From assembly GCF_030296935.1 (NCBI RefSeq), contig NZ_AP028032.1, positions 744,001 through 808,000 on the forward strand: a stretch of DNA of 64,000 bases. Direction: 5' to 3'. Origin of the DNA: Coprobacter fastidiosus. GTDB lineage: Bacteria > Bacteroidota > Bacteroidia > Bacteroidales > Coprobacteraceae. The notes under the pieces are model-generated. The model saw only the letters and a program-made list of their open reading frames with translations. It did not search any database and was not told the origin of the DNA. Numbering within the stretch: the first letter of the stretch is position 1; the number at the start of each line of letters is the position of its first letter. The translations under genes and the position numbers were made by a program. Shown piece by piece: positions 17,733-26,910 of the stretch.

Positions 17733-19467
17733 TGTTTGCTTGTAAGTATTTGAATAATTCAGAATCTTCGTCCCCTTGGTAGGTAAAGATATATTTTTTC
17801 AATCTCTTAACTGACAAGTCGCATGCATCTCGTGTAATATCCAACAACTTAAATGGTTTTACTTTTTGTATGTCACCATTTGCAAGATCGGTACCAGGAA
17901 TAACCGCTTGAATAAGAGATGACAGTTGAGGATTCGATATTATTGAATCTTTTTCGAGCTTAAATGTATATTCCTTTATTTCTATCTTTTTGATAGAACG
18001 GTTAACTCGCTCTGAAATGTACTGTCGATTGGGAATATCATATCTAAATGCTAATTCTGATTTTATAGCCTTAAGCTTCGAAATGTCACCTTTTGAGTTA
18101 TCTATCTGGTTGTTATAGGACACAATCTTATCATAAACTGGAGCATATTTTTCATTTAAGACTGGAACAATCTCTGCAGATATTACAAGAGAATTATATG
18201 ACGAGTCTCTTATTTCTTTAAGATACTCATTGAATTCTGGAACTGAAAGTGTTCCTGTCTTAACTCTTTCAAAACCCATAAGAAGATCTTTAATACCATC
18301 AAACTCATTTTTGATCATTTGTATGATATTTCGAGTTCCATCTAAATCAATATTTGTTATAAAAATGGATGTTTGCTTCCCTGAATTTGTATTTTTCCAA
18401 TGTTCAGTTAAAGTTGACACATACTTTTTGCTCAGAACAGCTCTATGCCAAATCATATATGGGGCTAAAACCTCAATATGATTTACATTGACTTCTCTGT
18501 CTCCAAGGAACCATGCAAGAGCTTTTCCATATCTGTACAGGTCTTCTTTTACTCTGACGCTTAGTGGTAACTTGATTTTTGAGCACACTTTTTCTGGTGC
18601 ACACATATGACAATTCTCACAAAGACTCTTGTCAACAGACAAGTTATCATTAGACTCTTTAGAGGCTCTTTCACATAGGCGATATGAAGCAATTATGTAG
18701 TTGATAAACAATTCGGCTTCTTCTGTATATGGAATATTCTTAACAATTTCTTGAAGTTCTTCTAGATTAACATCCTGAAGATATTCCTCAATACGATCAT
18801 TATAAGATGATTTATCTCGTTTTCCAATAGTACTGAAACTGTCATAATCAGGCATGGTTATCGGAAGTGCAAGAGCAAATCTATCCTTGAATGGCAAAGA
18901 CAATTCTGTGTTCGCATTGTCCTTTGGGTTCAAGGTTGCAAACAGGGTGAAAGCAGGAACAATCATACTCTGATCATGATATTTTACTGACCCTTCTGCG
19001 AGCAATGACAATAGAATATTTTGTGCGTATGGAGATAAACGATTTATCTCATCAATGATTTTCCATCTTGATGTGACAAATTCGTTCCAGACCACTGACA
19101 ACTTACCATTATCAAGTGGTTTGTTTCCTGTCATTTGAGTAAAATCTAAACTACCAAGGATTTTTTCTTCTGTCAATTGTGGATGTCCTCTCAATATACA
19201 ATCTTCAATCTTTTCCTTGGTAAGATGGCAAAACAACTGACCTAAATACTTAGACAAGGTGGTTTTTCCTCCGCCATGTCCTCCATACAACATCATTGTA
19301 CCACGCTCAACAAGTGCATTGATTACAGCAAGCGTTTCTACCAAATACACTTTTCGATCTTTCAACTTCTCGTTCGAGAACTTTGCACCTTCAAGTTCTG
19401 AATTGTGCACATACAAATTGTTTATTCGTATGTTATCCAATGCCTGAATTATATCAATATTTGTCAT
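17722..19467 (-). CDS. MoxR-type AAA+ ATPase
   Basis: A 581-residue protein. It has a MoxR-like AAA+ core: Walker A GGHGGGKTT (62-70), Walker B IIDE (137-140), sensor 1 asparagine N180 (ATLNPKDN) and an arginine-finger region FKDRFAL (R196). A four-cysteine cluster (C283, C286, C289, C295) probably binds zinc and is not general in MoxR. The C-terminal 250 residues are helical. MoxR ATPases act as chaperones on vWA proteins, and here the vWA partner is the next gene. It starts 2 bases after the coiled-coil gene, within one operon. Confidence 0.85.
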   Translation of the reverse strand: MTNIDIIQALDNIRINNLYVHNSELEGAKFSNEKLKDRKVYLVETLAVINALVERGTMMLYGGHGGGKTTLSKYLGQLFCHLTKEKIEDCILRGHPQLTEEKILGSLDFTQMTGNKPLDNGKLSVVWNEFVTSRWKIIDEINRLSPYAQNILLSLLAEGSVKYHDQSMIVPAFTLFATLNPKDNANTELSLPFKDRFALALPITMPDYDSFSTIGKRDKSSYNDRIEEYLQDVNLEELQEIVKNIPYTEEAELFINYIIASYRLCERASKESNDNLSVDKSLCENCHMCAPEKVCSKIKLPLSVRVKEDLYRYGKALAWFLGDREVNVNHIEVLAPYMIWHRAVLSKKYVSTLTEHWKNTNSGKQTSIFITNIDLDGTRNIIQMIKNEFDGIKDLLMGFERVKTGTLSVPEFNEYLKEIRDSSYNSLVISAEIVPVLNEKYAPVYDKIVSYNNQIDNSKGDISKLKAIKSELAFRYDIPNRQYISERVNRSIKKIEIKEYTFKLEKDSIISNPQLSSLIQAVIPGTDLANGDIQKVKPFKLLDITRDACDLSVKRLKKYIFTYQGDEDSELFKYLQANNVN

Positions 19468-19469
19468 TA

Positions 19470-20996
19470 TTAGTATTCTTTTGTATATGATAATTTAATA
19501 AGTCCACTCTCCAATAGTTTTCGGAGATAGTCATGATCTAAATCAGATGGCGTTAACTCTAAAGACTCTTTTTGTTGAAGCCAGTTTATCTCTGTTTCCA
19601 ATCCAGATTTTTTCATGATGTCTTCAAATATCTGCTGAGTTTTATTCTTATCCTCAAGCATTGTATCTAAAGTTTCATCAGAAATAGAATTCATAAAATC
19701 AGAGAGTGGTCCTAAACCATTCACAATTGTTGCCAGAGTTCCATTTTCAGAATCATATATTGAGTCAATATCATTTTGTAATTCTGGATGAGTTTTTGCA
19801 ATCTTTTCCAACATAGCTTTTTTGGTCTTGTTATAGTTTGCCAAGAATTCATCAAAGCAGTCTTTTACTTCGTCAAAAATCTTTATTTCTGAACTATGGA
19901 GCTTTGCAATTTCATTATGACATTTGTTTAGTTTTGGAACGATTTCCTCAAATTTCACAGTAAGTATCTGTGGTAGTACATTAGCGTTTCTTACTGTCTT
20001 GTAATTCTTTATGAGCAGATCTATCTCACCTTCTTTTTCGAATCCATCCCAAGTTTTATTAAACGACAATTCATCTTCTGCATAGAATTCTTTTATGTCA
20101 ATGTACTTGGCTTCAATATCATTCCAAGTATTCTCAATAAAATTATTCAAGCATTCAGCTACATCTCCTTTTGTTGCCAACATGGTGTCATCGAACTTCT
20201 TGAAAAGTTGCTTAAGTGTATCATCCGAATTACTTGAGATGCCAGTATCAGAAAGTATGGTTATTACTTTCTTAATAGACGCGATTCTGTTTCTTACTCG
20301 CAAGTATAGTTTTGACTTATTTTCGGACTCATTAAGTGCTGTAAGATTCTGTCCATTTTTTATAGACTGCTTAATTATTTCGGAATAGAATGATATTGTC
20401 TCATCATTCTTTTGTTCTTCCGTATATAGATCTTCTACCTTTGTATAAGCCAATTCAGAAATGTCTGCTAAACCAACAAATTCATCCTCTAAATCTGTCA
20501 AGAATCCATCAATATTATTCTCAAATTCATCTGGCTTATTAACAAATGCTGAGACATCTGATTTCAACTTTTTATTAAATTCAGAGATGATTTTATCAAA
20601 TATACACTTGTCATCATCAAAAGAAATGTTTTCAAGTGTACTTAATATTGAATCAATTCTAGAAGAATATGTTTCATAATTACCTTTTAGGAAATCTCGC
20701 AATTTAGCAATATTATTTTCGTTATTCTTTGTATGTTCCTCAACCCATGACACAAATGCATCTAACCCTGGAGCTGTCATTTTTTCATACAAAGAATCAA
20801 ATAACTGTTCAAGTTGCTTTGTGCATTTTTCAAAATCTTTTTTGGTAAGGATGTTTGAAATCCTTTCCTCAATTGCGTTAAGCTCATCTTGCCACTCTTG
20901 CTTGCTAAGCTCTAATTTAAGAGTTTCGGCATATTTATCACCCTTTTTTATCTCAAGAGCCTTATTGTATTGCTTTGTAATTTTATCAATATTCAT
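19470..20996 (-). CDS. Long coiled-coil protein of the MoxR-vWA operon
   Basis: A 508-residue, acidic, almost wholly helical protein with heptad-like runs (for example near residues 95-150 and 205-270) and no membrane segment or catalytic motif. It lies 4 bases after the 1175-residue NTPase and 2 bases before the MoxR gene, so its dosage is linked to both. A scaffold or connector between the NTPase and the MoxR-vWA pair is likely from position. I recognise no named family. Confidence 0.7.
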   Translation of the reverse strand: MNIDKITKQYNKALEIKKGDKYAETLKLELSKQEWQDELNAIEERISNILTKKDFEKCTKQLEQLFDSLYEKMTAPGLDAFVSWVEEHTKNNENNIAKLRDFLKGNYETYSSRIDSILSTLENISFDDDKCIFDKIISEFNKKLKSDVSAFVNKPDEFENNIDGFLTDLEDEFVGLADISELAYTKVEDLYTEEQKNDETISFYSEIIKQSIKNGQNLTALNESENKSKLYLRVRNRIASIKKVITILSDTGISSNSDDTLKQLFKKFDDTMLATKGDVAECLNNFIENTWNDIEAKYIDIKEFYAEDELSFNKTWDGFEKEGEIDLLIKNYKTVRNANVLPQILTVKFEEIVPKLNKCHNEIAKLHSSEIKIFDEVKDCFDEFLANYNKTKKAMLEKIAKTHPELQNDIDSIYDSENGTLATIVNGLGPLSDFMNSISDETLDTMLEDKNKTQQIFEDIMKKSGLETEINWLQQKESLELTPSDLDHDYLRKLLESGLIKLSYTKEY

Positions 20997-21000
20997 ATGG

Positions 21001-24000
21001 TTACTCTTTTAATAAATCTTTGATATATTCATAAACCTTGGTATAACTCAATGCTTCTGCCTGACAATCTTTACAGAACTTTAAGGTTTCGTCCATTCGA
21101 ACTTTATATGTAGAATTAGTCAAACTTGTTTGAAGAAAGGCCTTGAACTTATGAATATCAGACTCGTCAATTGAAGTTTCTTTTGCAGGATGCAATTTTG
21201 CATCAATGACATTTTGAACTTCTGATCTTGGCGTCAAATATCTAGCATACTGTGTCCAACACCAATCACCATCATATCTTTGTGGCTGACCATTAGGCTT
21301 AAGATCAGAAAGGTTAATAAGTTTTGATGTCAATGAATCCTGATATATTGTATTGATAGGTAACTGATATTCTTTTTCGATAAGTTCCTTCTTATTCTTT
21401 AAGGATATCAAAATACCATTAATTTGATGTTCAACAACTTTGGCTTGTGAAACTATATTTGAGATTCTCCATACGATTGATGAAATTATTGCAAATATTG
21501 ATACACCATCCTTGTCTTCTAATACGATTCTCTTACAGTTTGACAGTAATCTAGATACCAATTGTAATTCAGATACATATCCTTGGAAAGGCATTTTCTC
21601 TGGATTCGCTTTCGCATAATTCTTAGAATACAACAAATCTGTTATAGCTGCTATGTGTTGAGTTGAATTCGATATTGTTGAAACAAGCTCTGTTTGCTTT
21701 TCTTCAATTCTTGTATTCAACTGACTACGCAACAAAGAGAAATCAATCTTTTCGATATACGCTTTAAGATATAGCAATTTTATCAATGTACGCCCCTTGC
21801 TAAATCCATAAGACATATCATTATTATATGAAGCTATCCAATGGTCATTTAGAGAATCCTTCATAAAAGTCAGCAGTTCGTCCAACTTACTTACAGATCT
21901 CTCATTATTCATCATAGCTGTGAAAGAACACAGATGTTTAATGATGTAGTCTTCATTATCATAAGAACTCATCAATTTACTGGCAGTTTCTCTTGATAAA
22001 ATATTTAATATTTGATCAAAGAATAAGGATTCGTTAATCCTATCTTCAATTGGGGGCAGATACAAAGCATTTCTAAAGTTTCCTACTTCTTGAAGGATCT
22101 TTAATAATGATTGATAACTTGATGTAGGCTTCTTTGCATTCTCCAATATATAGTACATTGCAAGATACTTACTTTTTGTATCAGTTATATCTGCAGATTC
22201 AAGACTGGTAAAATCCCAAAGAATATTGTCTTCATAATCCCTCTTTTCGCAGATTAGGTTTTCCATTGCTGACTCATGGTCTTTTTTCTGCGCAAGAGAA
22301 ATTGTGTTAATAACACAACTATCCCCTTCCAATACAAGTCTGGAATAGTGTTCAATTGTTCTAATAGCCTCCTTTTGCTTTGTCCATTCTCTATTTTTAA
22401 TAACGTCAATGGCTGTATGGAAGTCGTATGTACGATTGTCGTCAATCAAAACAATATCATTGCAAGATCCAGCTACTATGACAATTTTTGCCACAGAGTC
22501 AATAAAATCTGCTATTTGTCCCCCAAAATTGAACTGATAGTGATTGTAATCCTCAAAAACCAACTTTTTCATTTTACAGATTGGCAGAAGGTTACCTGAA
22601 CCATCCTTACATACTTCTTCTTTCAGTTGGCTTATATATTCATGTTCTTGGAGATATACTATTCTAATAGTTTTACTTGCATTGGTATGCAAGTCATTCT
22701 TTTGTGATTTGATATAGTCTTTAAGCCTGAGGATATACTTTTTTAAAGGTTCATCCTCTAAAATAGGTACAAAGATAATTGTATTGTCACTACTACGAGA
22801 AGTCAAAAGGACACTCTGTCTGAAATTTGAGGATTCAAGTTTTTTATCCAAACTCATATCCTTATATTTCAACTTCGGAGAGCCAATAGGCTGTTCAATG
22901 ATTTCCCTAATGGCACGTAATGAATACTGCATATAAATCTCATTTCCTGATTTAATTTTGCAAGTTTCAAAAATACTATTAAGATTCTCAAAGTTATCAT
23001 CAATTGTTTCCTCTTCGACAGAAGATTCAATAAATTTAATAGAATCTAAGATAAAATCTTTTGTCTCTCGTGTTACTTGGTCCTCATTATCCTCATACTG
23101 ACTAATAAAGTCGTATGTTAACTCTAGTAATGGAATCAAGAAAGTTGTAGCAAGTGCTTTCTCTTTGTTATTTCTGCATGCAGTTGAAAAAGCAATTTTA
23201 CCGTCAGAATTAGAACAAGCAGAGAGAATATAGCTAAAATACTTACCAACGTTTCTTATATAATCAACGCTTGTGTATTTCCCTTGTTCTTTACACTTTT
23301 CAAGATATGCAGAAAAATCATCACTAATTGCAGGATTGAGTTCTTTTACTACAGATACTAACTCATCTGTACAGAAGAAATCTTCTGCACTATCCTTCAT
23401 TGCCTCTCTGTATGAATCCTCAATCTTAATGGATTGTGGTTCAAAATCTAGTAAAAGTCTACCAACAATCGGACGAATGTAACTATTCATTTGATTGAAA
23501 TAAGAAACCTTTAGGTATTTTACTTCTTCACCACTTTCATCTATTGGCTCATTGAAAATGTCCTTTACAAGGAATTCTGTTGCATCATATTCCTTATAAA
23601 TACTATAATCAATGGCATCCCACAATTTCTGTATATGACCTGGACGACAACGAGACATCCACCATATAAAATTCACATATCCATTAGCGCACTCCTTCAT
23701 AAACTTACGTTTAAGTAAGGCTACCGTTGGAAATGGAATCTGAATTGTCTTCAGTCTTCTATTAGCAGCTGTTTCGCTATCATTATTTCCATCTGTTCCC
23801 TTTTCTTTTGCTACTTCATAGCCAGAAGCTGGTCCATTGCCAATAACTAATAAGAAAGGTTTTGTCTGAACAACTTGATCAAACAATTCACGAAGGATAC
23901 CACCCCCAGATGATTCAACATAACGTTTGAGTTCATAGAATTTTGACTCAAATTCATCCACAAGGAGTATAGGAGGTGTAGTGCTTTCTAATGCTTGGCG

Positions 24001-24528
24001 GATAACTTCTTCGGAAAAAACAAGTTTGCTAATTTCTGATTCTTTGGTATCATTTGAATCCAATGTGACAGGAATGAAATCTTCCAAATACTGGTTTAAG
24101 CTTGGATTCTCAGAATCATCACCAGATTTAAAATCAGGGAAATCAATATCGTTTATATCATTCCAATTAGAGTTTCTCAATTTGTCGATCTGCTCTTTAA
24201 TGATACTATTGATAATTCTGCTAAGTTGGTTATTTTGAACCTTACCAGATTCCAATGACTCTGCTTCCTTCTTTACAGCATCAACAATCTTAGCCAAAGG
24301 CATGTAGAAGGTAGGCGTTTTTAGCACTTCCCAACCGTAATGGAATAGATAGTATAATGTTGTTGATTTACCAATACCAAAAGCCCCCTGTAACATTATT
24401 GGTTGGATATTGCCTTTGTTACAGCCTTCTTTTAGATCAGACTCTACAGTTTCTCTTAGTTTTTTATGTTCGTTACTAAGATCAACCCATTTAGTTCTTT
24501 TTATGAGTGGGATGTAAGTTCCTGCCAT
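21001..24528 (-). CDS. Giant P-loop NTPase of the MoxR-vWA operon
   Basis: A 1175-residue protein with an N-terminal NTPase domain. Walker A is GAFGIGKST (48-56), Walker B ILLVDEFESKF (D191, E192), and a sensor-like motif LLVIGNGPASG lies near 227-237. The remaining 800 residues are helical with no membrane span and no recognised effector domain. Layout (N-terminal NTPase, long helical C-terminus) resembles STAND-type switches and the large ATPases of BREX-like systems, but I cannot place it in a named family. It sits 4 bases after the upstream gene. Probably the sensor or motor of the system. Confidence 0.75.
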   Translation of the reverse strand: MAGTYIPLIKRTKWVDLSNEHKKLRETVESDLKEGCNKGNIQPIMLQGAFGIGKSTTLYYLFHYGWEVLKTPTFYMPLAKIVDAVKKEAESLESGKVQNNQLSRIINSIIKEQIDKLRNSNWNDINDIDFPDFKSGDDSENPSLNQYLEDFIPVTLDSNDTKESEISKLVFSEEVIRQALESTTPPILLVDEFESKFYELKRYVESSGGGILRELFDQVVQTKPFLLVIGNGPASGYEVAKEKGTDGNNDSETAANRRLKTIQIPFPTVALLKRKFMKECANGYVNFIWWMSRCRPGHIQKLWDAIDYSIYKEYDATEFLVKDIFNEPIDESGEEVKYLKVSYFNQMNSYIRPIVGRLLLDFEPQSIKIEDSYREAMKDSAEDFFCTDELVSVVKELNPAISDDFSAYLEKCKEQGKYTSVDYIRNVGKYFSYILSACSNSDGKIAFSTACRNNKEKALATTFLIPLLELTYDFISQYEDNEDQVTRETKDFILDSIKFIESSVEEETIDDNFENLNSIFETCKIKSGNEIYMQYSLRAIREIIEQPIGSPKLKYKDMSLDKKLESSNFRQSVLLTSRSSDNTIIFVPILEDEPLKKYILRLKDYIKSQKNDLHTNASKTIRIVYLQEHEYISQLKEEVCKDGSGNLLPICKMKKLVFEDYNHYQFNFGGQIADFIDSVAKIVIVAGSCNDIVLIDDNRTYDFHTAIDVIKNREWTKQKEAIRTIEHYSRLVLEGDSCVINTISLAQKKDHESAMENLICEKRDYEDNILWDFTSLESADITDTKSKYLAMYYILENAKKPTSSYQSLLKILQEVGNFRNALYLPPIEDRINESLFFDQILNILSRETASKLMSSYDNEDYIIKHLCSFTAMMNNERSVSKLDELLTFMKDSLNDHWIASYNNDMSYGFSKGRTLIKLLYLKAYIEKIDFSLLRSQLNTRIEEKQTELVSTISNSTQHIAAITDLLYSKNYAKANPEKMPFQGYVSELQLVSRLLSNCKRIVLEDKDGVSIFAIISSIVWRISNIVSQAKVVEHQINGILISLKNKKELIEKEYQLPINTIYQDSLTSKLINLSDLKPNGQPQRYDGDWCWTQYARYLTPRSEVQNVIDAKLHPAKETSIDESDIHKFKAFLQTSLTNSTYKVRMDETLKFCKDCQAEALSYTKVYEYIKDLLKE

Positions 24529-24532
24529 ATTA

Positions 24533-25507
24533 TTACTTTAATCTAATTGTTATCGTTTTATTCAGAAGTGGAGATTCTATTTGGTATAAACCTTTTCGCA
24601 AACCTCCATATACTATTCTCTCAGAATTTGAGGTACCTTCTATTTGTTTGTTTTCTAGATTCCGCAGTACTACTTCTACTTTTGGAATAATAGTTAAAAT
24701 GAACTCTGCTTTCTTTTTCCTGACCTCAATAGAGAAAGGCATATGCTCATAATTGAACTCAATGCAATCATTCTCAGAAATAATATTATTGGTTCTGGCA
24801 GCCATCGCATATTCTTCATGTCCATTAAGAGGAATCAATCTTGGCTTAAGGACATTCATTTGAGGCATGTGTTTTGTCTTAGAATAATCCTCATAGTTAA
24901 CATCTACAGAGAATGAAAAATTCTCAGACCTTTCAAGATTATTCATAAACGCAATCACAGAATGGTTTAAGAATCGAGCATTTGATATTTCTATTTCTCT
25001 GAATTCTTCTTGATCATTTGTCAACTTACAGTCTTTGGAAGAGCTATCCAAATAATAATCACCTACGTATTTATCCAGAATTTCAGTAAGAATTGGCTGC
25101 TCATTCCATCTCTCTATAAAGAAAGGAAAACCTGTTATTGATTCCTCTTCACAAATTTGATCATTCTCAGAAGCCATTTCAACAAATGGAGATATAGGAC
25201 ATACTCTAACAAACATTCCATCTTCTCCTATCATTTCTTCTTGAGAAACCAATAAAACCATAATAGGAGCAGCAGCCGACTGGAGTATTCCTTCGTAATC
25301 CATATAACTTCTTTTAATTGTCCATATCTGATTCTCTTTGATTTTAGGACGTAGATGCAAATAATTGACAGGCACATCATTCGAAGCGAATAAGTCGTTA
25401 ATGCTGGCCAATTCTTTATCTGATACTATAATGTCTTCTTTCACCTCAGGAATTATCGGGTTCTTGAGGAAATCATTTATGATGTTCATATATTCTACGT
25501 TTGTCAT
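24533..25507 (-). CDS. PemK-like/beta protein of the MoxR-vWA operon
   Basis: A 324-residue protein. Residues about 50-150 have an SH3-barrel-like pattern reminiscent of PemK-like proteins (NQIWTIKRSYMDYEGILQSA, then FVRVCPISPFVEMA, GFPFFIERWNEQPILTEIL). The C-terminal 100 residues are beta-strand rich (FILTIIPKVEVVLRNLE and a repeat ending in TITIRL). Its start overlaps the stop of the sigma-like gene by 4 bases. Function unknown. It may bind RNA or the sigma-like protein; that is inference from fold resemblance and gene order. Confidence 0.6.
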   Translation of the reverse strand: MTNVEYMNIINDFLKNPIIPEVKEDIIVSDKELASINDLFASNDVPVNYLHLRPKIKENQIWTIKRSYMDYEGILQSAAAPIMVLLVSQEEMIGEDGMFVRVCPISPFVEMASENDQICEEESITGFPFFIERWNEQPILTEILDKYVGDYYLDSSSKDCKLTNDQEEFREIEISNARFLNHSVIAFMNNLERSENFSFSVDVNYEDYSKTKHMPQMNVLKPRLIPLNGHEEYAMAARTNNIISENDCIEFNYEHMPFSIEVRKKKAEFILTIIPKVEVVLRNLENKQIEGTSNSERIVYGGLRKGLYQIESPLLNKTITIRLK

Positions 25508-26451
25508 AATGGTAATACTCCCGTTTCTGATATTTTGTCCAAAGCTAAAGCAATATTTTGCAAGAAAGAAATACCTTCCTCTTCATTATTAGGCACATAA
25601 GTAGAGAAAATTTTTTTCTTAAAATCTTCTATCTTGCGATGGACAGAGCTTTTCGGAAGGTTATACTTATCAGCGATGGATGATAATGATATACCACCTG
25701 TATTCTGAAATATGTACTCTAAGAATATACGTGAATCTACTTGACCTACGTCTTCGATTATTGTCTTTATTGCTTTGGTTTGCTCATCGTCAAGTTGATT
25801 ATAAACAATTTGATTTTCTGACATATTTGTCTTGAAGACTGACTGATCTAATAATTCAAAGACAGCTTTAGCCAAAGAAGAAACCGATACATAACCATCA
25901 GCCGACAAAAGAATATCTTCTATTGCCAGTTTAACAATTGGCTTAAAATGTTTAGTATCTTCATTTATTGGATAATGAGCAAGATACTTAACGACATCAT
26001 CTAACTTATCTATCCAATTATTACCATCGGACATTGAACTTTTAACATAAGCACTATGTTCGTGAGTTTCTTCATCATAGTCTTCTTGGCATATTTCTTG
26101 AACAAGTTCCTGACACTTTTGAAAACTCAGACCGACCTTTTGTTGTTCTTCCTTAATTCTGTTTGAAACAAAAGAAATGAACATTTGTGTAAAATAATAA
26201 GACAAATATTCAAATGGCACTTTTGACAAATACTTAATCTTATTTTTGGATATAATCCACTCAAAGAACTGGTGACTCAATTCCTTAATATCATCACTTT
26301 GCCAATCATTGTCATTATGATCCGATACTATGATACTTTTCTTCCACTGGTATTTCCTCACCATCGAAGTAATCGTACCAAGTATGTTTGCGTAGCCTCT
26401 GGATGTTAGTTTTCCAGAGAGCAACTCTAATAGATATTCTTCCTTAAACAT
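25504..26451 (-). CDS. Sigma-70-like/HTH protein of the MoxR-vWA operon
   Basis: A 315-residue protein. The N-terminal part has a sigma region 2-like layout (DWQSDDIKELSHQFFEWI then helical YLSYYFTQMFISFVSNRI and KEEQQK). The C-terminal 70 residues carry a region 4-like helix-turn-helix (GGISLSSIADKYNLPKSSVH, RKIEDFKKKIF). It may direct RNA polymerase to specific promoters or act as a DNA-binding adaptor. Region 2 promoter-melting residues cannot be verified by eye. Its start lies 8 bases inside the MazF-like gene, which implies coupled expression. Confidence 0.6.
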   Translation of the reverse strand: MFKEEYLLELLSGKLTSRGYANILGTITSMVRKYQWKKSIIVSDHNDNDWQSDDIKELSHQFFEWIISKNKIKYLSKVPFEYLSYYFTQMFISFVSNRIKEEQQKVGLSFQKCQELVQEICQEDYDEETHEHSAYVKSSMSDGNNWIDKLDDVVKYLAHYPINEDTKHFKPIVKLAIEDILLSADGYVSVSSLAKAVFELLDQSVFKTNMSENQIVYNQLDDEQTKAIKTIIEDVGQVDSRIFLEYIFQNTGGISLSSIADKYNLPKSSVHRKIEDFKKKIFSTYVPNNEEEGISFLQNIALALDKISETGVLPL

Positions 26452-26863
26452 TGATTCCTAGGCTAAATTTGATTTGTAATTTGAGTTCTTCTATTTGGCT
26501 GTCACTTAAGGAGTCTATTCCATTCCAACCTCGTTGCAAATTAGTTAAATCCTTAGAATTATATGTCATTCTAAGTTTTATCAAGAAGTAAGAGTAAGGA
26601 CAATCGGGATCATTTGGATTGATCTTTACCCTAAAGACATTTGTGCCCTTATTATAGTCTTTGGACGTTCCTGGAATTATCCAGCATTTTTTGTTTTCAT
26701 CAAATACTCTTCCAACAACAGACGGATGAAAATCATCTTTGTCCTTGTTGTGAGCAAAATGATTATCCCAAATACCATTAGGAGCAACCCATATAGAGCC
26801 TATTACAGGACAATAAATATCCTGTAGTATGCTCTTCCAATTGGATAATTGTAAATTAATCAT
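26444..26863 (-). CDS. MazF/PemK-like SH3-fold protein
   Basis: A 139-residue protein with the layout of MazF/PemK toxins: GSIWVA near residue 22, HPSVVGRVF about residue 47, IIPGTSKDYNKG (about 62-73), then SYFLIKLRMTYNSKDL and the C-terminal helix DSLSDSQIEELKLQI. MazF toxins cleave RNA. No antitoxin gene is next to it, and the usual arginine and serine/threonine catalytic residues cannot be confirmed by eye, so it may be an RNA-binding or inactive relative. It opens the compact seven-gene run of the MoxR-vWA operon. Confidence 0.55.
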   Translation of the reverse strand: MINLQLSNWKSILQDIYCPVIGSIWVAPNGIWDNHFAHNKDKDDFHPSVVGRVFDENKKCWIIPGTSKDYNKGTNVFRVKINPNDPDCPYSYFLIKLRMTYNSKDLTNLQRGWNGIDSLSDSQIEELKLQIKFSLGINV

Positions 26864-26910
26864 TTTAATGTTCTATCTATAAACTTTTTGTTACCGTTTG
26901 TTCCTTTGCA

